Below, piece after piece: positions 12,401-24,011 of a stretch of DNA of 64,000 bases (position 1 is the stretch's first letter; each line of letters opens with the position of its first letter). The notes under the pieces were generated by a model. It saw only the letters and a program-made list of their open reading frames with translations, made no database searches and was not told where the DNA came from. The stretch spans positions 248,001 to 312,000 of the forward strand of contig JABYQQ010000005.1 in the NCBI GenBank assembly GCA_022605405.1. Direction: 5' to 3'. The position numbers and the translations under genes are program-made. Origin of the DNA: Earliella scabrosa (lineage: Eukaryota; Basidiomycota; Agaricomycetes; Polyporales; Polyporaceae).

Positions 12401-12602
12401 TTGACCTAAAATCTCGCTAACCTTCGCAGGTAGAAACGGTTGGAGTGAGCTGTATTGCAGAAGGTTAGAAGTGCGGATAGTAAATGAACCGGGACACATG
12501 CCCATCTGTAAGAGAGAACTACGTCAACGCTGGGGACGCACGACATGTGGTTCACGTACTTCGTTTCACAATAGTAGCGAAAGGGGGTGCCGGGTCGCTC
12601 AT
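9416..12602 (-). CDS. Divergent ribonucleotide reductase large subunit (R1), copy 1
   Basis: Fourteen-exon model, 833 aa, for a class Ia RNR catalytic subunit (NDP to dNDP). Exons from the start: 12560-12602, 12490-12505, 12422-12449, 12250-12378, 12146-12208, 11951-12083, 11790-11892, 11389-11736, 11107-11331, 10827-11050, 10136-10763, 9956-10080, 9738-9907, 9416-9682; all joins keep frame. Catalytic residues kept: FASCFL Cys245, SSNLCTEI (Asn452, thiyl Cys454, Glu456), AVCTLAS Cys469, radical-relay Tyr762-Tyr763 (LYYLRT), C-terminal redox pair Cys828/Cys831 (CHACSG). Odd: the specificity loops are changed. The stretch between GGIG and the PL(M)xVY helix is much shortened, and the usual GNKRPGAFAIYLEPWH becomes RARRPSALTAYLPIWH. 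The N-terminal ATP-cone is reduced to IVKRNGHVSR. The first four exons are the least certain. Probably active but regulated differently from a housekeeping R1. Confidence 0.85.
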
Positions 12603-12685
12603 AGCGATTAGGTCCGTCGATGCGCGAGGATGCAGACGGCGGAGGCGGAGCAAGGGTTGCATGTCGTGCAGACAGGCCCGTCCCT

Positions 12686-12694
12686 CTTTATATG
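12686..12694 (-). promoter_or_regulatory. TATA box of RNR copy 1
   Basis: CATATAAAG on the minus strand, 84-92 bp upstream of the start at 12602, supporting that start. Confidence 0.55.
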
Positions 12695-13949
12695 TCCCCT
12701 GACGAGCTCTGCGGTCTCAGTCGCAGAGTTGCGGGAGAGCGCGAGCGAAGCATTGTCTGCTTCTGTTTGTTGGTCGTGGGTGTGCCGCCATAATGCCGTT
12801 TCAATTGGCCGCGCACATCGTAGGTTGGATCGCGTCTTGCCTTGCGCTGTGGCTTCTTCGTGAATGGGAGAGAGCAGGAGCCGAGAGCGGCGTACGGTGC
12901 AAGTTGAACTTACTGTGCGCGCTCTGGTCTGAGTGCTCGGGCGCAGTGTAGCCGTGGGGAGAATTGAGCAATTACAGGAAAGTCAGCGAAGCGGGTGTGC
13001 GGTTGGTGTTGTAGAGTGTGGGGTGGGATGAGCACGGGTGGAGGTCCGCCGGCCACGTGGGGCACGTATGTTATGAGAAGCGGGGAGCGAAGTCCGGGTG
13101 GCGCATTGTTCGAAGCGGCGATCTGTCGCTTAGCTGACGTGGGGAGCGGAGCGCGCCTGCGCTGGGACGCGCTAATCGTGTCCTGCCTTTATTGTATTGG
13201 TGCTTCCCTCCGAGAGACGTCGGCTCTGGGGTGTGGGATGTGCGGCAGTTGTCGTGCCGGATTTGTTCTCCCGTTGTTGCCTGGAGGCTGCGTATTGCAG
13301 AGGCGGCAGTCCACCGCAGTCTTGAGGAGACATCAGGACGGCAGTTCTGATTGACAACCGTGTGTGGACAGTCGAGCGCGGACACCCAATGCCCGATGGT
13401 AGCTTCTGTGGGAGGGAAACTTCGCGCCTGCCGTTGCAAATTCAGGCGGGAGGGATCCGGTAAATATGTAGACGAAGCGACGATCCGTTCGCTCGCTGTG
13501 TTCGTGTATAAGGCGTGGCGGCAAAGGTAGGCGTTTGTAGGAGTGTATGTATGTGGAAATCGCAGCGCACCGCCACCAAGTCGCGCTCCGATCGCATTCG
13601 TTCCAGGTGTTGTCGGCACGGTTCGGTGGCGTTGTCCGTGTGCCTCCCGGCGCGCACATAGGTTGACTATGTTGTTGGACGGCAGCGAAGAATGGCGAGA
13701 CTTCGGTTCTATGGCTTGGTGTAGTTGTGGGGTGGGTCGTTGCCATTTGGTTCTATCCTTCATTGGACCAGCCGTGTCCGCTCGGGATGTGATGACGGGG
13801 TTCGTGGATGGAACGAAGCAGTGTCCTGGCGCGCCGGTTCCATCTGCAAGAGCGGACGTTATTCATAGAAGCGTCGAACGGGGTTTGTGTGAGGGGGGGA
13901 GGACGACCGAGTCCCGGGTGGACGCGCGCGGGATGGTCTGGAGCGAACA

Positions 13950-13956
13950 TTTATAA
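13950..13956 (+). promoter_or_regulatory. TATA box of 450-aa gene
   Basis: TTATAAG, 26-32 bp before the first ATG (13982), so the leader is very short and the second in-frame ATG (13991) may be used. Confidence 0.5.
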
Positions 13957-13981
13957 GTGCGGCGGCGTTGGGTGTAAAGGC

Positions 13982-15560
13982 ATGCCCGCGATGACGTCCG
14001 CGACTGACGATATCCAGCTTCTCGCCACAGTAGCCGCCGTGCGCAAGGCGGTGGCTGATTGGAAATTTCGTTCTTTTCGCGCAGACGACATCCCCTATTC
14101 ATCTGCGGTGTATTCCCTGACTTCGACCTCCCCCCTCGTCGAGTTGAAGCGGACGGGACGCACTGAGTGGACGGTGCGTTTCCTATTGCTGTCTGGCATT
14201 GTTCGGTCGCGTTGACAACGACCTCAGGTCTGCAGGGCTGGAACCACTATCCCCGCTGTACTTAGTCATGCGACGGTATTCGCCGATGCGGACGACTATT
14301 TCACTGGGAACTTGGTCGTCGGCAAGGAGATTCCACCCCCGAATTTGGAGACCAGTAACATGTACGTCGTAGGGTCTGCGCGACGCAAATTTGAGTTTAC
14401 AACTTGCGTGGCGTTGTAGCATGCGCGTCGCGAGTTATCGGTGCAGCTACTCTTATGCTTTCGATACTCAAGCCGACGGTGATCTGTATACATTGCAGAC
14501 GGTCAGTGGTGCACGACGACAGAAGGCATGTCCGCTTTCCCTAACATACTGGAACGTGCAGGAGATGGAACGTATTGTAGAACAAGTACCTGGTTTCAAG
14601 CCGAAGGAGCGATTTCCTCGCCGCGCTTGGCAATCTGGCGGCTCTGGGTTTGCAAACACTATTTTTTGGATGAAGACACCTATGTTCCTGCGCAATCCGC
14701 AAGGTGTTCGCAAACCGCCTTTCCCGGACCACCTGCACGAGTGGGTGAGGCGTGCGGAGGACGACTCCCGGAAGTTCCGCGCGAATCCCGACCGCCCTCA
14801 GGTCCGTGCAGTGGAGGACGGGCGGCTTAAAGCGATCTCGTCCTGCACCCCGAACCAGCTGAGAGAGGGGGACGGGGTCGCGATCACGTTCACCCTCAAG
14901 TACATCATAGGAGCGACTGACTGGTATCCCCAATACCTGCTTATTGATGTCGTGCGGGTCGCTGTCGGCGCGGGAACATCGCCCAGCTTGATGGGGGCCA
15001 CATACGGAGCGGTCACCGGCGGGTTGTCGCGCTCCGCGTTGCAAGATGGGGAGGTCGTTGACGGTAAGCATCTTGCCGCATCTTTCACGTTGTTATGATG
15101 ACAGCGTTGCGCCACAGCGGATCTTGTAGGGCCGGCCCAGAACAGCGCACTCGCTGCGGGAACGCCGCTTGGACCGCCGATCCTGACGGTGATTCCTAGC
15201 ACGCGCAACCTGAGGTCGGAATCTCCTCTCCCTTCGCAAGAGGCTACACTAGTCGAGGGTGGGAATTACGCCCAAATGGAGATCGATATGCCCATCGACC
15301 GCGAGGACAGTGTGGACGACGTGGTCCTCGACGCGGAGGACACCAGCGCCGCGGACGGGGGTGCGTCCACGGACTCGTCGATGACGCGCATGTCGAGCGC
15401 CTCCGAGGACGAGGCGGCCGCGATTGGACCGGAACCGGTGACGGTGGCCCTGACGAATGCCCCCAGTCGAAGTAAGAAGGCAGTGACCCAGAAGCAGCGC
15501 GCCGCTGCTGGTCGTGTGACGGGCGGAGGGACGCGGAAGAAGCGTTGGTCGAAGAGCTGA
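13982..15560 (+). CDS. Uncharacterised 450-aa protein
   Basis: Family not recognised. Five-exon model, all joins in frame: 13982-14173, 14228-14361, 14420-14501, 14562-15063, 15118-15560. The fourth intron-exon junction follows a clear ctaac branch site. Seen: an N-terminal part with KFRSFRADDIPYSSAVYSL and, in exon 2, AGTTIPAVLSHATVFADADD then YFTGNLVVGKEIPPP; a central part with QSGGSGFANTIFWMKTPMF and LRNPQGVRKPPFPDHL, which look like a folded domain; then an acidic linker (DSVDDVVLDAED) and a basic tail GGGTRKKRWSKS that could be a nuclear localisation signal. No signal peptide or membrane helix. Acidic-plus-basic tails suggest a nuclear or nucleic-acid-associated protein, but this is inference. 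It lies divergent to RNR copy 1. Confidence 0.65.
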
Positions 15561-18514
15561 GCGGTGGGTGGGCGTTCCCCGCTGAACTTCCAGCTCACGC
15601 TGATGTTGGTGGTCCAGAGATGCAGGTGTCCCGGTTGACCGAAATGGGCGAGCGCGTTGGTAGGGAACGCGGTAGGAAAGGAGTAGTGTTCGAGGGTGTG
15701 AATGTTCTCTGAGTGATGGTGACGCATGTATGAGTACGGCCACGCGTGTCAAGGGGGATTGGTTACTCGTGCTGGACGTTGTCAAGATGGAGGCGCGCTC
15801 ACATTTCGGTGCTGGATGGTATGTACAGCGTACAACGATCGTTGCTATGACATGGTCAGCTACACAAGACGAGGGTGACGTGGTACTGTGGGGGTACGCG
15901 GTGGAACGACGGCTGCCACTCTGTTGTACAGAATACGCAAAGCAGGCAGGGCTCCATGTGCGAAAACAAGAAAATAGAAAGGCGGCCGACTCCCAAGCTC
16001 AGAACTACGCTCCGGCGGTGTTGTGTTGGACGAACGACGCGACAAAAGCCTGACAACTGCGGCACAGAGAAGGGCCGTGCCGCGGCTAGATTCGGAGGGT
16101 CAGGGTTCGTAATACGGTGTGGACCGGACGAGAGGGAAGGACTTACTGAATTGTCAAGTCGCACCTGATTACAAGAATAATTAGGACAGTGTGGGTTCGC
16201 GCATGAGCGCGCGGGGTCCTACCAAGCGACGTCAGCTTGTCGTAGCTGGGTGTTTCGCGTTCGAGTCATGCTTACATGGATGTGCGCGTAGACGGTGGCT
16301 TCGAGCGCGCAGGCTCTAAGCCGTCGCGCTGACGAAATCACTGGTAAGGTGGGATTTGAGGTAAGGTCTCGCAGGTTCGCGACGTACCGCGTTTTGAAAG
16401 CACTACGGCGTGATTGGGAATGGAGTCCCACAGGTAGGGCAGCTCGGTCGAATGCTCGCCGCGCGGATCCGTTCTAGCCGACGGCGGAGACCCATCCGAA
16501 AGCCAGATGTCGAGCCGCGTAAGCAGGTCTTCTTTACAGTCGCTGAGGGGCGGGGGAAGTTGTCGCGTACTGCGCGCGGAAAGGGGGAGTGTTGCTGATG
16601 TGCAGGAGGGACGGACATTGGCGACTACACAGGGAAGGCGAGTGTTGGAGCCCGTGGTTTGAGGGACAGGTTTGGAGTCGCAAGCGCAGTAGGAGAAGGC
16701 GGGCTGCTGAGTGCGCCGTTGCGATTGGGAGTTTGTGTTCCCGGTGCAAGTAGTGTCAGGGAGGGGCATGAATTAGATCGCCACCCGAGATAGCGTTTGT
16801 GGCGTACTCACGGGCGAGCCGCGGTAACCAGTATAAGTGTGATGACCGCTATGGACAGCGAGCTGTTCAGGCTCTGGAGGAGGGCACTGGTTACTCTGAT
16901 AGCGATGATGGGCGTATCGACGGTCGCAGACGCGTGTATTAGCGCCAACGTGGTAGGGCGATAATACAAGTCGCACCTCTGCGCCGAGAGCGGCGGCGGC
17001 CGCGTCAATTCGAGCTGGATGGGGACAAGCTGTTGTTTGGGGTGGGTGAGAAGGTTGAATGGAGGTGACAAGGGAGACGCGACGCACCGGCGGGACCGTT
17101 GAGTTGAGGAACCGCCTTTGGTCCCATGGGACGCAGCCATCCCTCCTCAATGCAAGTTCTCCCTCTCATGAAGTCGGCGTAGTACGTTGGTACTGCGTAT
17201 ACAACCCCTCGTCCGACATCCCGTCTGGAGCTTGCCGAATAAGTGCAGCATGAGTGGGCTTCCGCGGGTGACAAGCGGAGGAGCAGTGCGGCGCAGGGAC
17301 CAGAACGCACCTGGGTTGCAGTCGCGCGGCGTGGTGGGGTGAACGTTCACGGTGGTGGTCGTCCAAGGGCTTGCAGATTGTTGCCCCTGACGGCGCGAGG
17401 TTGGTGGGGTGGGACTGTGCATGCACGGAGCTGCTCCCGAGGTCGTGGTTGCATACGGCGAGGGCTGTCGACTTCTTGGGAGACGGGCGACGAAAAGCGT
17501 GTCGAGGTTATAGCACGGTAGCGTCGAGCGCGCGTGAGGGATTTGCGGACAAGGAGAACTGAAGACAACGCGTGCGGTTACTCACCTGCGCCGACGCCAT
17601 GTCCGTCCCATCCTGCATCCCAACTGCTTTCTATGCCGGACCGTTGTACAGAAGCGGCTACCACCAAAGCTTGAAGACAGAAGCGGATGAGGCGGGGCGC
17701 GAGTCGGGGTGGGCCTGTTGGGGCGCGACCTGCGCAGGTGGTGATGTAGCGTCGGCAGAGGAAGAGTGGTCGGCGCCAAAACGAGAGCGCGCGAAGAGGG
17801 CAGTCGCGGCGCGTGGAGTATTTCGTGCGGTCGGCGAGCACGGGTGAGCAGTGGCGGAGGCGGATGTGGCGGAGGGCACGCAGAGAGACGCGCCGGACAA
17901 CGACTGCGCCAGCTAAGCGATAGACGCCCCGCGTACCAGATCTGCATTGCGGGGCCGCGATCTGGCGCGCCCCCCCGCCCGCCATCTCGCCAAACATAAA
18001 GTTTCTGCCCCGTTCTGGGGCCGCGACGGGACGGCAGCGCGTCTGCGCCCGTGGATGGCGTTTGGGGGGAGCTGCGGCTGTGATGTAGGGGTAGGCTGGG
18101 CACGAGAAGACCGTGCGGTCGGTCCTCGTGCACCCGAGAGAAGTCGGCAGTTGAGTTCGATACCCTGCACCAACGTGAGAGAGGGAGCGCTTTACCCAGG
18201 CTCTGTCATGGCGGCAGGGGCGGCTGTTCGGATTACTCAGAGAACAGCCGGGTGCGGGGTTCCCTGGACGGCGTTCTGTGTCGACAGTGGAGCGGCCGCT
18301 TCTGCTCTAGAACGAGTGTTCAGCTCCCGCCATACTAACGAGCGACTCGGTGAGCGGTGGAAGACAAGAAGAACAACGGACGTATTGTATACAGATCGCA
18401 GGCTAGTACATTCTGCGGCAAGTCGGAATTGGAGCCCCGTCTTAGAACTGTTCGGCATGCTCCGCAAACTCCTCTCTCGATGTTGCCCGCCGGCATTATT
18501 CAGGCACCCTGCAG
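15561..18514. other. Gene-free or unresolved 2.9 kb
   Basis: Many overlapping GC-rich open frames on both strands, including a proline-rich minus-strand frame at 17582-18133, but none with a recognisable motif plus consistent exon joins. It may hide a rapidly evolving gene; I cannot support one. Confidence 0.4.
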
Positions 18515-19648
18515 TTAAACAGTCAAGAAGCCTGTCAATACGTGAAGGCCGCAACGTACCGTGCTGTGGGGAAATGGATGCACAATGCGCCATCCTCTGT
18601 TCGTGTGTTCCACTGGCAATGATGCCGGTTGGTCCTCTGCGTGTTTGCGAAAGCTTACGACGACGGCGTCGAGGTCGCCGAAATATTCCAGGTCCCACAG
18701 GGATGGCTCATCTTGCATCGACTGCCATCTGTCCCGCGCAACTGTGAACCCCCGACGCGTATACTTGATTACAGCACTGATGTCCCTGTCCGTCAATGGT
18801 CCTCCCTTCACAAAACCCCTGCGGTTCATCGTCCCCGCCGGAAACCCGCAACCACAACCATCCGGTGTTAAGAAGTTGGTGACGAGAGTGGACCAAAACA
18901 TGTGGAGCGCGGTCAGGGCGTTGTTCACCGGACTACAGACTATGTCGACGTTTCGTCCAGTGGGCGTGCGGAAGCGCATGACCTGCTTGATGCCCGGTAC
19001 TCCGGCGCCTCCGGAGGGCGGCCCCAGGTCAACATCATCTGGGACGACGGGGAGGACGAAGTCGTCGATGTCGAGATCAATGTCCGCCGCGAGGATGGCA
19101 GCGGGAGCGGATTGTCGCGGGTGGAAATGCAATGCGAATGATGGATCTCGGGCGAGGGTGTGAATGAAAGCGCGGTAATGTCTGTCGGGTACGTAGATGT
19201 CCAAATCTCCCGGCAGCCATGCCTCCTCGCTGAGGAAGTATTGTAGCGCGACAGACCCAGATATCAGAGCTCCGGACTCCCGCATGATCTGGTTGAAGCG
19301 GGGGATATCGGGGAAAAAAGGCGCGATGCTCGCATTGTACCGTTCCTCCAGAACCGTGGCCACCACCGTAAAGAACGCCCGACAGGTATGCCTCCATCGA
19401 AGAAGACCGAGGGTGGTCGAATGGCGAATGATGTTGACGATGATGTCGTCGGGGACGCTGTAGAAGGACGGTCACTGCGTCGAGTGCTCTCCCAGTGATT
19501 TGGACACGTACTCGATGGGTCCCACTAGTTGCGTGAGCGGTGCTGGGGATGGCGTTGGGGACGACTGGATGACGGAGGGCGTAGAAATAGTGGAGGATGA
19601 AAGGAGGGACGTCGATGATGTGGCTGACGAGGAGCGTGGGGACGGCAT
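18515..19648 (-). CDS. F-box-like/nucleotidyltransferase-like family, copy A (SGS type)
   Basis: Two-exon gene, 359 aa: exon 1 19512-19648, intron 19458-19511 (54 nt), exon 2 18515-19457. Exon 1 encodes a Ser/Thr/Pro-rich leader. Exon 2 opens with an F-box-like helix pair (VPDDIIVNIIRHSTTLGLL then RWRHTCRAFF), followed by a core whose motif SGSVALQYF (Ser112-Gly113-Ser114) and DLDIYV (Asp130, Asp132) resembles the G-S...DxD signature of the nucleotidyltransferase fold. A second conserved block reads TLVTNFLTPDGCGCGFP, and the end is GWRIVHPFP. Possible role: an SCF-linked adaptor or a nucleotide/RNA-modifying enzyme; only the motifs are seen. It is homologous along its length to the copy at 37985 and, more distantly, to copies B, C, D and F. 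The splice before the F-box keeps the same phase across the family. Confidence 0.75.
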
Positions 19649-20066
19649 CGCTACCTGGTTACACCGTGGTCAACGTGGTGCTGCGGTTGCTCTTGTGTAG
19701 CCCACGCCCTGGCGCCAAATTGTAATTAAGGGGAGGCTCGGTTACTTTCCGTGCAGTTGTCGCGGTCCGACGGCCCCGGAGCCGCGGGAGTGGGAACTTA
19801 AATCTTAATTGTCAATTCTCCACGTGGCACCCAGGTGTTCGGGTTGCACACACGCGCCTGAGAGTGTCGGGATGTTACGCTTCTAAGAAAGATGGAGAGG
19901 ACGGGAGCACTATGAAGCTTATGAAAGCTACGTTGACGTTCTGTGTCCGCACGTCTGGGTATGGAAGTACAGGGTGCTGTGAAGACGGTCATTCCCGACG
20001 GATAGAGCTAGCCTCATCCTCTCCGCCTTTCGCTCTGCGGGACTCCTGGAGGGGAGATTCTCCTGT
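19649..20066. other. Short intergenic spacer
   Basis: No gene seen. It separates two tandem, same-direction family members and must hold the promoter of copy A. Confidence 0.5.
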
Positions 20067-21432
20067 CTACATCGTCAAGGCCCGCCCTCGTCCACGCACA
20101 GGGATTGGCAGGGAAGCTAGGACCCGCGGATCGGAGAGGGTCCCGGACTCGGCGGCTGTAGGGTGGAAGGCATCCTCGTTCGTCATCACGAGTGGCGAGG
20201 AGAGCACGTAACCGTGCAAAACGGGATCGTTCAAGACGCAGCCGCGCTCGCAGCATTGAGCTACCCACAGCCGCCAGGCTGCCATCGGGCCATAGGGCGG
20301 CATCCCGCGGAGGTACGCTGTGGCGGGGTCTGTGAGAAGAGGGTCGAGGTACGACACCAATGATCCTCTGTCACCGAAATACCGGCCTTGATCGGGGCAC
20401 AGGAAGATGTGTTGAAAGCAGGGAAAGAGGCCCGGAGGGAGGAGGGGGGAGGGGAGAGTTTGGGCGGAAAAATCCGCCCACTCTGCGGGGTGGGATGCGA
20501 AGCTGAACCCTTCATGCTCCAGTGCGCGTCGGACTTGACGATGTTCTGTTTGCAGTACGGTGGCGTACATGTCGGAGACCAGGCCGCGCCGGTTCAAGGT
20601 CAGTCGTGGATACGCACAGCCGAACGAAGTCTCTGTGACGAAGTTCATCAGCGCGCTCGTCCAGGAGCGGCTGATGGGAGAGCAGGCGCTGACGGTCGTG
20701 GATTCGCGCACTCGAATGCGCTTGTACGTTGCAGTAGAGAACGTGGACTCCCGTCTGATCAGGGACCGCGTGCGGTGTTGTGGGCAGGAGATCGTAGTCC
20801 CCTTGAAGTGCACGTAGGGAGCGATAAAGGGCGAGTACATGAGGTACTCGACGAGGATTTGAAACCAAACGTCGTCCGCGTAGATGTCGAGAGTGTATAG
20901 GGGGCCGACTGCATCGCGCAGGAGGAAAGCGAGGGCGAAGACGCCACCGATGAGGGCGCGACACTCGGTCATGATCCTCAGCAGTTCTCGAGTTGAGGGT
21001 AGGAATTGCTCCAGCATGGTACGGAGTGTGCGCCGCAACGCCGAGCACACCTGTTCGCGACTTGTCCGACAGACTTGGGCCCACAGCATCAGTAAACCGA
21101 GGTCCATTCTGTCTGTGATAAGCCGGCCCACTTCGCGCCGAAGGCTGCGCGAGGAGAGTGAGCGAACATCGCGGACGCTGGTGGAAGACACACGTACATA
21201 CCGCTCCGAGGAAAACTCGGAGTGGGAGGAATCGTCATGCACGGTACAGGGGGTACGTCCATCGCCGCTGACTGCTACGGGAGTAAACAAGGCGTTAGAC
21301 CGCCGCCAGAGTGTTTGGTGGTCACGCACCGGTATTATCGATATGCAGAAGAGAGATGGCAAGTGGATTGGCTGGCGTTGAGTCTTCGAATGCCGGTAGA
21401 CGCTGGAATGCGTTCGTGTGCGTATAAATCAT
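20067..21432 (-). CDS. F-box-like/nucleotidyltransferase-like family, copy B (IGG type)
   Basis: Three-exon gene, 416 aa: 21330-21432, 21202-21271, 20067-21144 (introns 58 and 57 nt; the first has a GTCTAAC branch site). The start ATG at 21432 gives MIYTHTNAF; the longer open frame begins only with TTG and was rejected. After a variable leader comes the F-box-like segment (LRREVGRLITDRMDLGLLML then WAQVCRTS), then LIGGVFALAFLL (Gly124-Gly125) and LDIYAD (Asp144), the conserved SALMNFVTETSFGCAYPRL, LTLNRRGLVSD, CPDQGRYFGDRGSL and PPYGPMAAWRL. Compared with SGS-type copies, one Asp of the putative DxD is missing (TLD), so nucleotidyl transfer is doubtful; it may be a scaffold or binding-only version. 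Function is unknown. Confidence 0.75.
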
Positions 21433-23149
21433 GCACCGTCATTGTATTGAGAAGGGGGGCAGAGTTCGCGAGCGCCATTTGCGGCGGCCGTCGGGTCCGG
21501 TCGTAAAGAGATGCGTATGTGCCTGGAAGGTGACTCCGACGCGGTATAATCGGGTGATGGATTCTGTGAATGGGGCGCAGGAGTCTTCCGCGTGGAGGGG
21601 TGGTAGGGTGCAGAGGTGCGGCGTCTCTGCAATGCAATTCACGATCGCTATTCAGCGGTGCCGCTTCATGACCTCGGGAACCAGCGCACCGCGTGCATAC
21701 CGCATGTCGCGGCGGAGATCTCGTAGGAACGGGGTCGCAGTCGGAGTGCTGACGAAATTAGTCTGGGTAACTGTATGTGCGTGAAGAGGCTCTCCACAGC
21801 GCGGAGCGCCGGCCCATTGCATGGATATTCGTGGTGCGTTCCAACGTGTGCCGCACCTCCACAACTCTGCCATGACTGTGAGTGTCACCCAGTCTATGTC
21901 GGAGTTAGCAAGACCTACGGGATAACATTGAAGAACCCTGCATCCGGACGGGAGTCGCGTCGTTCTCCGATCTGAGTGGTATCCGCTTCCGTGGACTGCG
22001 TAGCGCGGCGGCGGTTCGCCTCGACGAGTGGGACGAATTCGCTCGCGCGGTCGACCGTCCGCAGAGTACCACCCGCGGTCGATGTTGAAGACACAGCGCG
22101 CGAGTATGATTGTTCCACAAGTGCGCCTGTGCTCGAATGCCACTGTCGACCACGGCGGGGACGTCACGGCGCTGGCGGATGACTGCGGTGTGGTGCAGCA
22201 ATGCAGGGACGCCGCCATGTATCTTCCGCTGGAATGTTCACTTCGTCTACCTCCTCACAAGGCATGTGCCGCAGGAGGTGAGCGGTGTGAGCATCGCTGT
22301 TCTGTGCGACGGGGAGAGGGAGGCGACGCGGTGGCCGTGGTGTGCCCCATTGAAAGAAGAACATCCACCTCTATGTGAACAGCGGCGTCGTGCGAATGGC
22401 TGGCGGTGTTCGTTGTGCCGCTTCATCACCTGGCGGTGTGCGCATTAGCCAAAACGTGCGGTTGGTGCGGCGCTACCTTTTCGATCGCAAGTGACGATGT
22501 GGTGTAGCTGGAGTTAGGGCTGGATACCATGAGCTCCTTCTCCTCCGCAGTTACTGTGATCGGGAATCGAGCGCCACCAGCGAGTCTGAGTGTGTACAGC
22601 GTGTGAATGCGACTTCTTCCCTACAACTGTCGGCCGCAAGCTCAAGCGTCCAGTTTGGAACGCAGCCGTGGCCTTTGGGACCCACTTCGTGCAACCACCA
22701 GCGTGGCGGAGACACTGCTGTGTCTACCCTATCAGGACAGCCCTGCTTTGCAATCGGATTGGCTGTGTTCAAGGTCTCGTCGGTCCCCGCAATCATGAGA
22801 TGTGTCAGTCCGGGGCTGACGGACAGTACGTTCAGCTCGGGCGAGTGGCGTATGACGTCGTACGTACGCACCCCGATTTCGGCCTGGCATAGCTTTAGTC
22901 GATTGAGAAGTCGGGGGAGAGGGGGGGGCGCAACATTGAGACGGAGTGCGCTGGATGTTACCGCTAGCCGGCCCCCGGGGCGACAGGCGGTTGAACCAGG
23001 ATTGAACGTTGAGGACGCAGGGCGTGCGTGGGACTGGAGAGGGCGCGCCAGTCATCGGGCGCTTGCCGTGGTCCTCTCTCTCCGCCATTCTCTCACTTGT
23101 CAGCGCGTCATTCTACGCAATAAACCAGACATTCTCCGCAACCAACACC
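21433..23149. other. Intergenic, no gene supported
   Basis: Several short open frames but none with convincing joins. A minus-strand frame near 21652-22218 has protein-like stretches (DIDWVTLTVMAELWRCGT) that I cannot place. Confidence 0.4.
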
Positions 23150-24011
23150 CTACAGGAGTTGAGAGAAGTACTCTGTTATATCTACGACGTCGCTGGGATC
23201 CACATCCACATAGGCCGGGTGGCCATGTCGTCGTAGTTTCAACACCAACACCAACCCTGGCCAAGGACGAGGTCTCGGGTTCGTAGCCTCAGTGAGGGAC
23301 GCTATGGCACGGTTATGGTGAGTGTCCGCTAAGAATGAATCCATACAGTAAAACATGTGAAAAGGCGAAGTCAAGAAGCGCATCCCGCGCCCGAACTGCA
23401 GGAGCTTGCGGCCCCAGCGACCGTTAAAAAAGTCCTGTAGGGCGGGCACAGCTTGTTGCGACCCCGTGCTCCAGTGGGTGTCTCGTCGTCGGACGTGGAG
23501 AAGTTGTGGCAGCTCTGGAGGACAAGAGAAGCAGGCGATGAGTTACGTCGGCCAAGTTGGAATGTCAGATGCACGGTCGAACACCCACTCATGTATGGAT
23601 GAGCGACGAATGCGACGACGCTCTCCGCAGAAGGATGTGCATCGACACGGACCGATCGAAAGTCCGGTCGAGAGGAGAACGTCCGGGCAGGTGATTCGTC
23701 GTGTTGTCCCCCAAAGAGCCCTGTCGCCGTCGAGTTGCAGTACGGTGCGCACTGGAGGCGGTGATGATCCCAGTGCTGGAATACGTCAGCCTGGGATTGC
23801 CATGATCGGCTGTAACACAGACCTCTACGAAGTGCTGGGCATTACAGTAGTAGCTACCGTGACATCGTGCACAACAGAAAACTGTTGGCGCGGAACAGGC
23901 GGCGCACTGGGGAAGGGCGATCATGCGCAACGCCGTGAGCGGGTGCGGCACATCCGATGGTGGGATGCGCGGGATAGAGTCGAACGTGAGGGGGTTTACA
24001 GCGTGGTCCAT
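23150..24011 (-). CDS. MYND-finger family protein, copy a
   Basis: Three-exon model, 260 aa: 23823-24011, 23547-23775, 23150-23514. The first intron (47 nt) splits the zinc finger exactly as in the copies at 35135 and 50903; the second would be only 32 nt, but it joins two frames that both match the paralogue. Finger: Cys36-x2-Cys39, Cys46/47-x2-Cys50, YYC Cys56, QH His60, then HWDHHRLQC (Cys72), a MYND-type zinc-binding protein-interaction module. After it comes a weakly conserved linker and a C-terminal domain (ALQDFFNGRWGRKLL; LVLVLKLRRHGHPAYVDVD) also present in copy b; the last exon is 365 nt in both. The protein probably acts through protein contacts in cytosol or nucleus; partners are unknown. 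If the 32-nt intron is not real, this is a frameshifted copy. Confidence 0.65.

Larger units (their letters stand above)
12603..13981. other. Intergenic between RNR copy 1 and the 450-aa gene
   Basis: Divergent promoter region of 1.4 kb. It holds the TATA boxes of both flanking genes. A 230-codon open frame on the minus strand (13071-13763) has no motif, splice support or recognisable composition. Confidence 0.45.

Noticed and set aside
9416..12602. Viral or bacterial origin of RNR copy 1
   Set aside because: Thirteen spliceosomal introns and fungal-type R1 motifs argue for a nuclear fungal gene; old transfer cannot be excluded but nothing in the sequence shows it.
13071..13763. 230-codon minus-strand frame as a gene
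   Set aside because: No motif, poor start context and it lies in the divergent promoter region; likely open by chance in GC-rich DNA.
17582..18133. Proline-rich minus-strand frame as a gene
   Set aside because: Low-complexity frame without a supported continuation; competing frames on both strands are equally long.
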